The notes: generated by a model from the letters alone, not told the origin. A DNA stretch of 64,000 nucleotides from Rhodopirellula baltica SH 1 (GCF_000196115.1 NC_005027.1:3224001-3288000); one strand, 5' to 3'. Numbered from the stretch's first letter, positions 9,043 to 15,741 are shown. Translations and numbers: made by a program.

Positions 9043-9184
9043 GGCCAACGGAAGGTTCTTACGACACCGCCCTAAACGAAGCGAAGGTGGTTTGACTTAG
9101 ATTTCATTGTACAATGAGATCGAGTCCTGAATCACTTCGAAGGTGTGACCGAAGGGCCTCAGCGTAAAACCCATGTGATGCGCC
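9043..9184 (+). repeat. attC-like recombination site A
   Basis: A ~142-bp imperfect inverted repeat. Left inner arm GGTTCTTACGACACCGCCCT pairs in part with the right arm GAAGGGCCTCAGCGTAAAA; the outer cores are GGCCAAC (9043-9049) and GTGATGCG (from 9175). Core boxes are more degenerate than in sites B and C, but the interior clearly aligns with them. Together with site B it bounds the ParDE cassette. Confidence 0.68.
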
Positions 9185-9205
9185 CCGGCCCATTGGAGTG
9201 AAGCC

Positions 9206-9454
9206 ATGAATCTCAACCTGCCGAGCGAAGTCGACGATCTTGTGAAAGGTCTTGTCGCCCAAGGAAGATTCACCTCTGAGGAGGATGCCATTGTCGAGGG
9301 CGTAAAGCTGTTGATGGGACGCGAACAATTGCGAGGTGAGATTCAAAGGGGTGTCAGGCAATTGGATGCCGGTGAATTCTACGATGAAGAAACCGTGTTC
9401 AATGAGGTCGAAGCCGAGATTGATAAGGCAGAAGCCGAACAGCAAGGAAGCTGA
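9206..9454 (+). CDS. parD: ParD-family antitoxin
   Basis: An 82-residue type II antitoxin of the ParD family. The N-terminal MNLNLPSEVDDLVKGLV and GRFTSEEDAIVEGVKLL segments are a ribbon-helix-helix DNA-binding unit; the acidic C-terminal tail (FNEVEAEIDKAEAE) is the expected toxin-binding part. It would repress its own promoter and neutralise ParE. Its gene lies 4 bp before the toxin frame. The toxin is interrupted, so the antitoxin may now be an orphan. It is the only gene in the array that reads in the same direction as the attC-like sites. Confidence 0.85.
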   Translation: MNLNLPSEVDDLVKGLVAQGRFTSEEDAIVEGVKLLMGREQLRGEIQRGVRQLDAGEFYDEETVFNEVEAEIDKAEAEQQGS

Positions 9455-9458
9455 AAAC

Positions 9459-9743
9459 ATGCCGAGACTTCGGTATTCTGCGGAATCGAAAGAAGACCTC
9501 AAGCAAATCGCTCGAGACATCGCACGCGACAAACCGTTCGCCGCTCGATAATGGGTGCAGAAGCTCCGGGAGAAATGTCGCTTGGTGGCCAAGCATCCTG
9601 ATGTGGGCGACACGCGTCCGGAATTCGGCGATGGCATTCGCTCCACGTACATTGGCAGCTACGTGATATTCTTTCGGCAAGTCGAAGGATTCTTGGAGAT
9701 CGTCCGCGTCATTCGAGGCGAAGTTGACGCCCCGCAAATCTAG
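9459..9743 (+). pseudogene. parE: ParE-family toxin interrupted by a nonsense codon
   Basis: Read through, the frame gives a 94-codon RelE/ParE-type toxin: MPRLRYSAESKEDLKQIARD at the start, WVQKLREKC in the middle, then HPDVGDTRPEFGDGIRST and YVIFFRQVEGFLEIVRVIRG at the end. A TAA at 9549-9551 splits it after residue 30, directly before the conserved Trp. Changing TAA to CAA would restore Gln-Trp, a common ParE pairing, so a single C-to-T change is the simplest cause. A GTG at 9555 could start a 62-residue C-terminal fragment, but this lacks the first helices. Probably inactive toxin. Confidence 0.8.
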
Positions 9744-9747
9744 GTGC

Positions 9748-9886
9748 ACATAACGGAAAGTTTTTACGACACCGCCCTGAACGAAGCGAACGATGTTTGA
9801 ACTACGGAAATTGTACCAAGGCCAAGGCCCGTTGCCAAAGAGCCAAGGTGTGCCCGAAGGGCCTCTGCGTAAAAACCATGTTATGT
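9748..9886 (+). repeat. attC-like recombination site B
   Basis: A 139-bp site. Left core ACATAAC (9748-9754) is the exact complement of right core GTTATGT (9880-9886). Inner arms GTTTTTACG (from about 9760) and CGTAAAAAC (from about 9868), and GCCCT with AGGGC, give the long imperfect hairpin expected of an attC bottom strand. The site separates the ParDE cassette from the next gene; the stop codon of that gene lies in the right core. Confidence 0.8.
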
Positions 9887-10273
9887 GCCACCAAGCGCTG
9901 GAGGCAGATCGTCAACGGTGACAAATCCGTCCCACCATGGGATCGCCTCAGATTCGAGGTCGTCAAGCGCGCGGCCGATGGAGCCGTCAACATGATCGAC
10001 GTATTTGCAGCGATAGGATTCTTGGTCGCGCAACCAACGAGCATTGGGCACGCAGGGCGTCCAGTCGTCATCGGGAACGGGCATCGCGCCGTAACAAATG
10101 GTGATCGTGTTGGATCGCATTTTCTGGAAGAAGAAAACGTCGCGAATCGGTCCGCGATCACGGACGAAGTATGTAGTTGTGCGAAGTTGCGAGAAACCAT
10201 GTGGGCCGACACCATCGAGGAGCCTGCGAATGATCGCACGCTTCACTTTGGGGAACGGGTCAGCATCAGGCAT
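9881..10273 (-). CDS. Small cassette-borne protein, possibly DUF4304-like
   Basis: A 130-residue soluble protein beginning MPDADPFPKVKRAIIRRLL; an upstream in-frame start would run into the attC-like site and is rejected. Features include a GFSQLRTTTYFVRD segment and VFFFQKMRSNTITICYG, whose strand pattern recalls DUF4304-type proteins; this resemblance is weak. The TAA stop codon at 9881-9883 is supplied by the R-prime core of site B. It lies antisense to the attC orientation. A toxin-immunity role is conceivable but not shown. Confidence 0.6.
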   Translation of the reverse strand: MPDADPFPKVKRAIIRRLLDGVGPHGFSQLRTTTYFVRDRGPIRDVFFFQKMRSNTITICYGAMPVPDDDWTPCVPNARWLRDQESYRCKYVDHVDGSIGRALDDLESEAIPWWDGFVTVDDLPPALGGT

Positions 10274-10283
10274 GATCGGTGGC

Positions 10284-10431
10284 ACATAACGGAAGGTTTT
10301 TACGACACCGCCCTTAACGAAGCGAGCGATGCCTGAACTACGAGAAATTGTACCTAGCCCATGGCCCGTTGCCAAAGAGCCAAGGTGCCAAGGTGTGCCC
10401 GAAGGGCCTCAGCGTAAAAATCCTGTTATAC
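10284..10431 (+). repeat. attC-like recombination site C
   Basis: A 148-bp site with left core ACATAAC (10284-10290) and right core GTTATAC (10425-10431). The left flank GGTGGCACATAAC is the exact complement of the sequence that opens the same cassette at 9880 (GTTATGTGCCACC), as expected if the cassette once closed into a circle. Inner arms GGTTTTTACG and CGTAAAAAT pair. It has a small internal duplication of CCAAGGTG near 10379-10394 not seen in sites B and D. Confidence 0.8.
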
Positions 10432-10442
10432 GCCCCGGCCCA

Positions 10443-10778
10443 CTACGATTGCGAACGAGTCCAATCCCGCAATGCATCAACCAAGACGGCGAAAAACGGA
10501 TAGTCGGCATGCGACGAGACGTCAGAGCAGCACCGCAACAAACGGGTCAGTTCGTTGCGATCGGCAATTTTTACCGTGTCCGAAGCGGCGTCGAACACAA
10601 ACAGGGAATTGGTGTCAAACGGCGCAGTGTCGCGTGGCAGGAGATTGGAGAAATGGGACAGTTCGGAGAGAAAGTCTGCGAGCTGTGGGAGCAGAATCAT
10701 CGCATGCGACCAATAGCCAGCCGTGCAGCTGCCATCACCCAGAGGTGTGCCATCGGTGTCACAGAAATCTATGCCCAT
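10443..10778 (-). CDS. Unknown small cassette-borne protein
   Basis: A 111-residue protein starting MGIDFCDTDGTPLGDGS at the ATG at 10778. No family is recognised. It is probably soluble, alternating hydrophobic and acidic segments, with LLPQLADFLSELSHF likely helical and LFVFDAASDTVKIADRNELT likely a beta-turn region. It occupies the cassette between attC-like sites C and D almost completely and reads opposite to them. Earlier starts would extend into site D and are not believed. Confidence 0.6.
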   Translation of the reverse strand: MGIDFCDTDGTPLGDGSCTAGYWSHAMILLPQLADFLSELSHFSNLLPRDTAPFDTNSLFVFDAASDTVKIADRNELTRLLRCCSDVSSHADYPFFAVLVDALRDWTRSQS

Positions 10779-10793
10779 TGGAAATCTAGGGGC

Positions 10794-10931
10794 GTATAAC
10801 GGAAGGTTTTTACGACACCGCCCTAAACGAAGCGAGCGATGTCCGAAGTACAAGAGATCATACCAATGCCATGGCCCGTTGCCAAAGAGCCAAGGTGTGC
10901 CGAAGGCCTCAGCGTAAAAACCATGTTCAAG
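10794..10931 (+). repeat. attC-like recombination site D, right core altered by element
   Basis: Left core GTATAAC (10794-10800), preceded by GGGGC, is complementary over 12 bp to the start of its own cassette at 10425 (GTTATACGCCCC). The interior matches sites B and C. The right core reads GTTCAAG instead of GTTRRRY, and the terminal inverted repeat of the IS91-like element begins in it, so the element probably inserted in or beside this recombination point. Confidence 0.75.
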
Positions 10932-11091
10932 TGAGCCGCTTTGCGGCGGGGTTGGGGTGGAGACTGCTTCGGTGACTATGGTGTCTCCTGTCTTTCACTT
11001 CACTCCCTCGTCAGGAACTCGACGATGACTTCAAAAAAAGGCCACGCTCGCTCGCTTTCACTCTGACCTCGCCAAGCGGTTTCGAGAAGAC

Positions 11092-11940
11092 TTGCTGCTC
11101 AGCGGAAAGCAACCCAGCACCATCGCCTGCTACCGCAATGCCATCGCCCACTTGGCTGAGCACTTCGCTTGCTCCCCGGAAAAACTCTCCGAAGCACAGG
11201 TCCGGCAGTATGTCTTGCTGCGAAGACAGCAACTGCAGCTCGGTTCGATGCGGCCGATCGTCGGAGCATTGAAATTCTTCTTTCGCGTGACCGTTCCTCG
11301 CGACTGGCCCACTCTGCAAGCAATCCGTTTCCCCAAGTCCAACACGCTCCCAATGGTCTTGGTACCCGAGCGATGCTGGCAACTCATTGACGCCACCGTG
11401 GCGTCCCATCTGCAAGTCATCTTTCGAGCCATGTACTCCTGCGGACTCCGTGGCGTCGACGTTCGCCACTTGCGACCCCAAGACGTGGACGCCGATCGAA
11501 TGATGCTCCGCGTTTGCACCACCAAAGGACACCGGCAACGCGAAGTCCCACTGCCTCAAGCTACCCTCGATGCGTTTCGTGCCCACTGGGCAACCCATCG
11601 CAATCCAAACTGGTTGTTTCCGGCGACGCAGAGAAACACTCCGGCGTCGAAGGCTGACCAACCCATCAGTGCCAGGACGATCCAGCGTGGGTTCACGAAA
11701 GTCACCGAGTCGCTGGGCTGGCAAGACTCCGGATTGACTCCGCACACACTGAGGCATTCCTACGCCACCGCGATGCTGGACGCCGGAGTCAACCTCAAGG
11801 TTCTGCAAGGCTACCTCGGACACAAGAACTTGCAAGCAACCGAGGTTTACCTCCACCTGACACGCCTGGGTGACGAAAGAGCCAGGCAGATCGTCGCTCA
11901 GATCATGAACGGGGACGTCGCCGAGCAAGGCCTTTCATGA
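11092..11940 (+). CDS. Tyrosine recombinase of the IS91-like element
   Basis: Site-specific recombinase with an N-terminal SAM-like core-binding domain (STIACYRNAIAHLAEHF) and C-terminal catalytic domain: Arg in SCGLRGVDVRHL, HTLRHSYATAML, LGHKNLQATEVYLHL with the nucleophilic Tyr. As drawn it starts at TTG 11092 and gives 282 residues, losing the first helix. Codons from 11041 are open in this frame and encode the expected ARFHSDLAKRFREDL. A better ATG at 11025 lies in another frame and joins through a run of seven A at 11032-11038 if one A is skipped. The stop codon overlaps the transposase ATG by 4 bp. Such recombinases often accompany IS91-type transposases. Confidence 0.82.
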   Translation: MLLSGKQPSTIACYRNAIAHLAEHFACSPEKLSEAQVRQYVLLRRQQLQLGSMRPIVGALKFFFRVTVPRDWPTLQAIRFPKSNTLPMVLVPERCWQLIDATVASHLQVIFRAMYSCGLRGVDVRHLRPQDVDADRMMLRVCTTKGHRQREVPLPQATLDAFRAHWATHRNPNWLFPATQRNTPASKADQPISARTIQRGFTKVTESLGWQDSGLTPHTLRHSYATAMLDAGVNLKVLQGYLGHKNLQATEVYLHLTRLGDERARQIVAQIMNGDVAEQGLS

Positions 11941-13064
11941 AAGGCGTTTCAATGGTCTTGAAACGCTATGGCGACCAGTACATCGCGAAGCATGGAACAC
12001 GAATGACCGCCCAACAGAAGAAGGTCCTCCGCGCCGTGATGGCGTGCCGGGAAGATTCTCTGGGCACGATCCAGTATGCCTGCTCCGGTTGCGGTGAGGT
12101 CACTCATGTGCCTCGCTCGTGCTGCAATCGGCACTGCCCAGCGTGCCAGCACCAGCGTCAGCAACAGTGGCTCGCCAGTGTTCAAGAAAACCTGTTGCCG
12201 TGCCAGTACTTTCTAATCACGTTCACGTTGCCAGCCGGATTACGCGAGTTTGCGATGGCTCACCCCAAGGTCCTCTACGTCGCCATGATGAGTGCGGCAG
12301 CTCAGGCACTTCAGCAAGCAGCGACCAACCCGCGACATGTCGGCGTGAGCGAAACGGGATTCACCAGCGTGCTGCACACGTGGGGACGTGACCTGGGTTA
12401 CCACCCGCACGTTCACGTCGTGGTGCCCGCCGGCGGCATCGACGCTGGCGGAGTCTGGCAAAGCAGTCGCGCCAGTGTGTTCGTGCCCGAGCAGATTCTG
12501 GAGAGGTTGTTTCGCGGAAAGCTGAAAGACAAACTGCGATCCGAATCGTACTTTGATTCGATCCCCGATGATGTCTGGAAGGGACGCTTCGTCGTCGACA
12601 GCGAAGCGGTCGGCAGCGGCGAATTCGCGGTCGCGTACTTGGCCCCGTACGTGATGCGAGGTGCGGTGGCCAATCGACGCGTCACGCAGTGCGACGAATC
12701 GACTTCGCTCGAAGAAGCCAGCTTGACGCTGCAAGTCAAACGCAGCGGAACGCGTCAATACAAGCCGATGCAGATGCGTGTGGAAGAGTTCATTCGCCGT
12801 TGGCTCCAGCACGTGTTGCCGGCTGGCTTTCATCGTGTGCGTCACTACGGATTCGCCAACGCGCGCAGCAAGCGATCCCTCGAGGAGGTTCGCTGGTTGG
12901 TCGCTGTCTCACTGGAGCGTCAATACGAACTGGCTTGCAGCCAGCAGATCGTGATGGCGGAACCGGTCGCGATGCAGTGCCCCAACTGCGGCGGCCCGAT
13001 GATCAACCTGGGCTACACCCCTGCCACGACAACTTTGCCGCAACCAGCCAGAGCGCCGCCATGA
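11937..13064 (+). CDS. IS91-family HUH transposase
   Basis: A 375-residue rolling-circle transposase. An N-terminal zinc-binding domain has Cys49, Cys52, Cys62/63, Cys67 and Cys70. The HUH metal-binding motif is HPHVH at 156-160 within LGYHPHVHVVVPAGG, and two candidate catalytic tyrosines lie four residues apart (Tyr234 and Tyr238, YLAPYV), the Y2 arrangement of IS91. The C-terminus has CPNCGG. It is translationally coupled to the recombinase by an ATGA overlap, and no internal frameshift is seen, so it may be active. Confidence 0.92.
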   Translation: MKGVSMVLKRYGDQYIAKHGTRMTAQQKKVLRAVMACREDSLGTIQYACSGCGEVTHVPRSCCNRHCPACQHQRQQQWLASVQENLLPCQYFLITFTLPAGLREFAMAHPKVLYVAMMSAAAQALQQAATNPRHVGVSETGFTSVLHTWGRDLGYHPHVHVVVPAGGIDAGGVWQSSRASVFVPEQILERLFRGKLKDKLRSESYFDSIPDDVWKGRFVVDSEAVGSGEFAVAYLAPYVMRGAVANRRVTQCDESTSLEEASLTLQVKRSGTRQYKPMQMRVEEFIRRWLQHVLPAGFHRVRHYGFANARSKRSLEEVRWLVAVSLERQYELACSQQIVMAEPVAMQCPNCGGPMINLGYTPATTTLPQPARAPP

Positions 13065-13362
13065 TCCAGATCGTCGCTCCAATAACACGTCGCTTTCAAA
13101 GTCATCTGATCGGTGACGCCGCTGCCCCTGCGCGCCCATCGCATAAACCTGCCACGAAACGCATCCCGGCACACGATTCCAACAGCCGATCAACGCCCTT
13201 GCCCGATTCAAAACACCGTTCTGCGTTTCCAGAGCGGCTGCCCAAACCACCGCGCCGAACCGAACCTCGCACAAAGCCCTTCGCCAGGGCACGCCGCAGC
13301 GGACAAAACCACTAGGGAACCATCGCCGGAGTGTCCCCACCGCAAAGCGACTCGCCTTGAAC

Positions 13363-13407
13363 AAGGATTTGGGTTCAGGCTCGTACCTCGCTGACCCCAA
13401 ATCCTAA
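13363..13407. repeat. Inverted repeat beside the IS91-like element
   Basis: The arms AGGATTTGGGTTCAG and CTGACCCCAAATCCT flank a 14-base loop and pair at 14 of 15 positions. The repeat lies between the element end and the DUF2185 stop codon. There is no T tract, so it is not a strong intrinsic terminator for the leftward gene. Confidence 0.5.
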
Positions 13408-13421
13408 ATAGTTGGCCGACA

Positions 13422-13769
13422 CTACGCGCTGGGCGAGTCTGGGGCAACAGGAACGATATCGCCACCTTCCGAAAGGCGTTCAAATGCCGCACCGATTGGA
13501 GCACCCAGCCAGTCAATGATATCAGGGTCGTAGTTGGCAATCGTGTTGATGTCATAGAACGCGGAATTGGTTGCGTCATCCACGTATTCCTGCGTTTCGG
13601 TGCCGGAGAAGAATCGCCAGCCGCTGTCCACGTCGTTAATCGCGTCCTCGCGGTACATGTAGCCAACTTTGAGCCCATCGACGGTGATCATGTCCGTAGC
13701 GATACACGCGCCACGATTCACGGCGAGTGGACGAATCGCATCGGCAGGCAGGTGAAATGACTTTTCCAT
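13422..13769 (-). CDS. DUF2185 (Imm33-like) protein
   Basis: The 115-residue protein begins MEKSFHLPADAIRPLAV; the conserved core is VGYMYRED, GWRFFSGTETQEYVDD and NTIANYDPDIIDWL followed by GAAFER, the pattern of DUF2185. Members of this group include predicted immunity proteins and stand-alone proteins of unknown role. The open frame extends upstream to 13976 but the added residues are proline- and arginine-rich and not family-like. It sits between the IS91-like element and the second recombinase and reads like the other reversed array genes, although no attC-like site is visible next to it. Confidence 0.75.
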   Translation of the reverse strand: MEKSFHLPADAIRPLAVNRGACIATDMITVDGLKVGYMYREDAINDVDSGWRFFSGTETQEYVDDATNSAFYDINTIANYDPDIIDWLGAPIGAAFERLSEGGDIVPVAPDSPSA

Positions 13770-14047
13770 GATCTGTGTCTGCCAACGGGGTTCTGGACGA
13801 CAGGGTGTCGTGCATGCTTGGAAATGGGGGAGAACGGGGGTTGATTTTAGCGGAAGGGGGCTCGGTCTGCAGCACTTGGGCGACCGGGCGAGTGTGCGGG
13901 GACGCGGTGTTGCGTTCGCTGCTACAGAGGCACGAGTGTTAAAAGCGTTGTTTTTCACACTAAAATCAGGTGGCAATCACACCTTCCCCGCTGGCAGACA
14001 AGACGAACGTCCTGCGGGGCTGAATTCAACTCGCAGTTGCGAATGAG

Positions 14048-15091
14048 CTAGGTCTTGATCGCCTGAGAAGGTTCTGCGTCTCTGATTCGCAGGATTTGCT
14101 TGGCAACCTCTCGCTGCACCTGCGAGAAGAACTCGGGCGACTCCAATCGCTCTCGTTGTGCCGTGGGTAGACAACGCAGCGTCGGTTCCCAGCTGTCTTG
14201 CAGTGGGATTTGCAAGGAAACCCAATCTTGGCGCGGCATCGTCGCTCGCATTCCCGGCAGGGGAAGCAATTGACCATCCTTCCAAACGCCCAACGTCACC
14301 GCATACGCGCCGTTTGAATCGGGATTCGGATCCACCTCAAGCCGCATCCGGCCCACGGAGGGCCGAGGCTTCGGTTGCCGACCGGAAGACTCCGACGATG
14401 AACCTGGTTCGTCCCTCAACTGATCCAGTGGGCTGGCAACCGCAGTCGCTTTCATTCGTGCGACTTTGGTGTACAGCGAGGTGGTTTCCAAATTGGTGTG
14501 CCCAAGCAGCTTTTGAATGAACCGAATGTCGGTACCGGATTCGATCAGATGCGTCGCAAAGCTGTGGCGGAAACTGTGCGGCGTGACCGCCTTGCCAATT
14601 CCCGACAGAATCCGAGCCTGCTTGACCGCACGTTGGATCGTCCGCGGAGAAAGATGCCGGTCGACACGCCTGCCTTCGGAAGGAAACAGATAGCCAACTC
14701 CTTTGGTGTGCCGCCACAACTGCCTCATCAGCGGCAACAGATCGTCGGCCAACATGACGTAGCGATCTTTTTTGCCTTTGCCAAGTTGAACTCGGATTTG
14801 TTGGCGATCGAAATCAAAATCCGACCACTGCAAACGGGCGACCTCCGCGACTCGCAAACCGGTTGCATACAACACGGTGAGAAGCAGTTTGTCACGCAAC
14901 GTGCGAGCGGCCTCCATCATTCGCTGGACCTCTTTCTTGGACATCACGACAGGCAATTGTTTTGACTTTCGCGGGGACACCAGTCCAACCGTGCAACGCA
15001 ACAAACAGAATTTGTCTAGACCGGTTCGCAGTGCCGACAACGTGACGCTGACCTCCGACGCCGACGCGCCGCCATTGACCAGCAGTTCCAA
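14048..15091 (-). CDS. Tyrosine recombinase with C-terminal extension, N-terminus unresolved
   Basis: The catalytic domain is intact: Arg80 (ATGLRVAEVARLQW), Lys in LGKGKKDRYVML, His172 and Arg175 (PHSFRHSFATHL), His198 and nucleophilic Tyr207 (LGHTNLETTSLYTKV). Residues 211-347 form a polar C-terminal extension not found in XerC/D. No integron-specific insertion between the catalytic boxes is evident. As drawn it starts at TTG 15091, but codons up to about 15199 are open in the same frame and encode YAVSTIKNYRSAW, the expected core-binding helix, without a standard start. An ATG at 15236 lies in another frame and would join if one base of the four-base run at 15196-15199 were absent. Possibly a frameshifted gene. 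Confidence 0.75.
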   Translation of the reverse strand: MELLVNGGASASEVSVTLSALRTGLDKFCLLRCTVGLVSPRKSKQLPVVMSKKEVQRMMEAARTLRDKLLLTVLYATGLRVAEVARLQWSDFDFDRQQIRVQLGKGKKDRYVMLADDLLPLMRQLWRHTKGVGYLFPSEGRRVDRHLSPRTIQRAVKQARILSGIGKAVTPHSFRHSFATHLIESGTDIRFIQKLLGHTNLETTSLYTKVARMKATAVASPLDQLRDEPGSSSESSGRQPKPRPSVGRMRLEVDPNPDSNGAYAVTLGVWKDGQLLPLPGMRATMPRQDWVSLQIPLQDSWEPTLRCLPTAQRERLESPEFFSQVQREVAKQILRIRDAEPSQAIKT

Positions 15092-15225
15092 GTACTCCCG
15101 AATGTCTTCTTGGTCGATCTGGTCCAGCGGTCCTCGGTACCAGCGAAAGAAGCAGACCCAAGCGGAGCGATAGTTTTTGATGGTGCTGACGGCGTAAAAG
15201 CGGATCCGCAGGTGGCATCGGGTAT

Positions 15226-15415
15226 GTGAGCCGCATGGCGTTGGCCGAATGGCACTTACTTCACCCTCCCTGAGGGAGGGTCGGCCCGCTTCGGGCCGGG
15301 GAGGGCGAACCTAAAACCCGGTGTGTAGCCCTCCCCTCGCTTCGCTCGACCCTCCCAGGGGGAGGGTGAATTTGTAAAAAGTAAGTGCCATTGGGCTAAC
15401 GCCCAAACGGCTCAT
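15226..15415. mobile_element. MITE-like palindromic element
   Basis: About 190 bp bounded by inverted arms 15226-15261 and 15379-15415. The inner 12 bp (TGGCACTTACTT) are identical and the outer parts share TGAGCCG and GCGTT with a few differences. Inside is a second inverted structure of CCCTCCC and GGGAGGG blocks. The right arm equals the second block of the dispersed ~50-bp repeat. The left arm covers the only ATG near the recombinase start, so the insertion may have changed that gene's 5' end. Confidence 0.7.
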
Positions 15416-15660
15416 AGGATTCAGCTCAATCATTCCTGCGTCCTTGCTGAAAAGCGGATCCGAAACTTGCGGACGAGACATGAGCTGCTCCAGCAGATAA
15501 GGCGAAGACACGTTTCGCAAACGTTCAGCGAGTCGAGCGTGACAAACAATGCGAATTCATCTCGATCCGGCCCTGTTTTCGGAACAACGAATGGCCGGAC
15601 AGTCTCCAAAGGCCAGATCTGTTGCTGAATCGACAACAGATTCCAGGCGAATAGTACGTG
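15416..15660 (-). pseudogene. Possible gene remnant cut by the MITE-like element
   Basis: On the minus strand one frame reads IQQQIWPLETVRPFVVPKTG and GPDRDEFALFVTLDSL, and after a shift near 15530 another frame reads LAERLRNVSSPYLLEQLMSR and PQVSDPLFSKDAGMIEL before entering the repeat. Both stretches look protein-like in composition but no family is recognised. A degraded gene with one frameshift is the best guess. The rest of 15416-16355 apart from the repeat below shows no convincing gene. Confidence 0.3.
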
Positions 15661-15741
15661 AGTGAGGGTGAGTGTTTTTCATACGCATCATTTGGTGGTG
15701 CGAGACTGAGCTTGGGATGTGGCGTGGGTTGCAACTGCCGT

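Larger units (their letters stand above)
10925..13362 (+). mobile_element. IS91-like element with tyrosine recombinase and HUH transposase
   Basis: About 2.44 kb bounded by imperfect inverted repeats at 10925-10951 and 13335-13362: 24 of 28 aligned columns agree when the right end is reverse complemented, including a shared core CGCTTTGCGG and outer GTTCAAG. Two overlapping genes, a tyrosine recombinase and a Y2-type HUH transposase, fill it; 13065-13334 has no credible gene and may contain the replication origin end. The outer GTTC/CAAG bases recall the tetranucleotide target preference reported for the IS91 family. The left end lies in the last attC-like site. Confidence 0.75.

Noticed and set aside
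10329-10799. Plus-strand frames of 156 and 105 codons in cassette 3
   Set aside because: They begin inside the attC-like site and lie antisense to a better-bounded minus-strand gene with its start and stop inside the cassette; a plus-strand gene cannot be wholly excluded.
9040-10931. CRISPR array
   Set aside because: The repeats are ~140 bp, imperfect hairpins, and the spacers are whole genes; no cas genes are present.
12240-12845. Minus-strand frame of 201 codons inside the transposase gene
   Set aside because: Complementary to a fully conserved HUH transposase.
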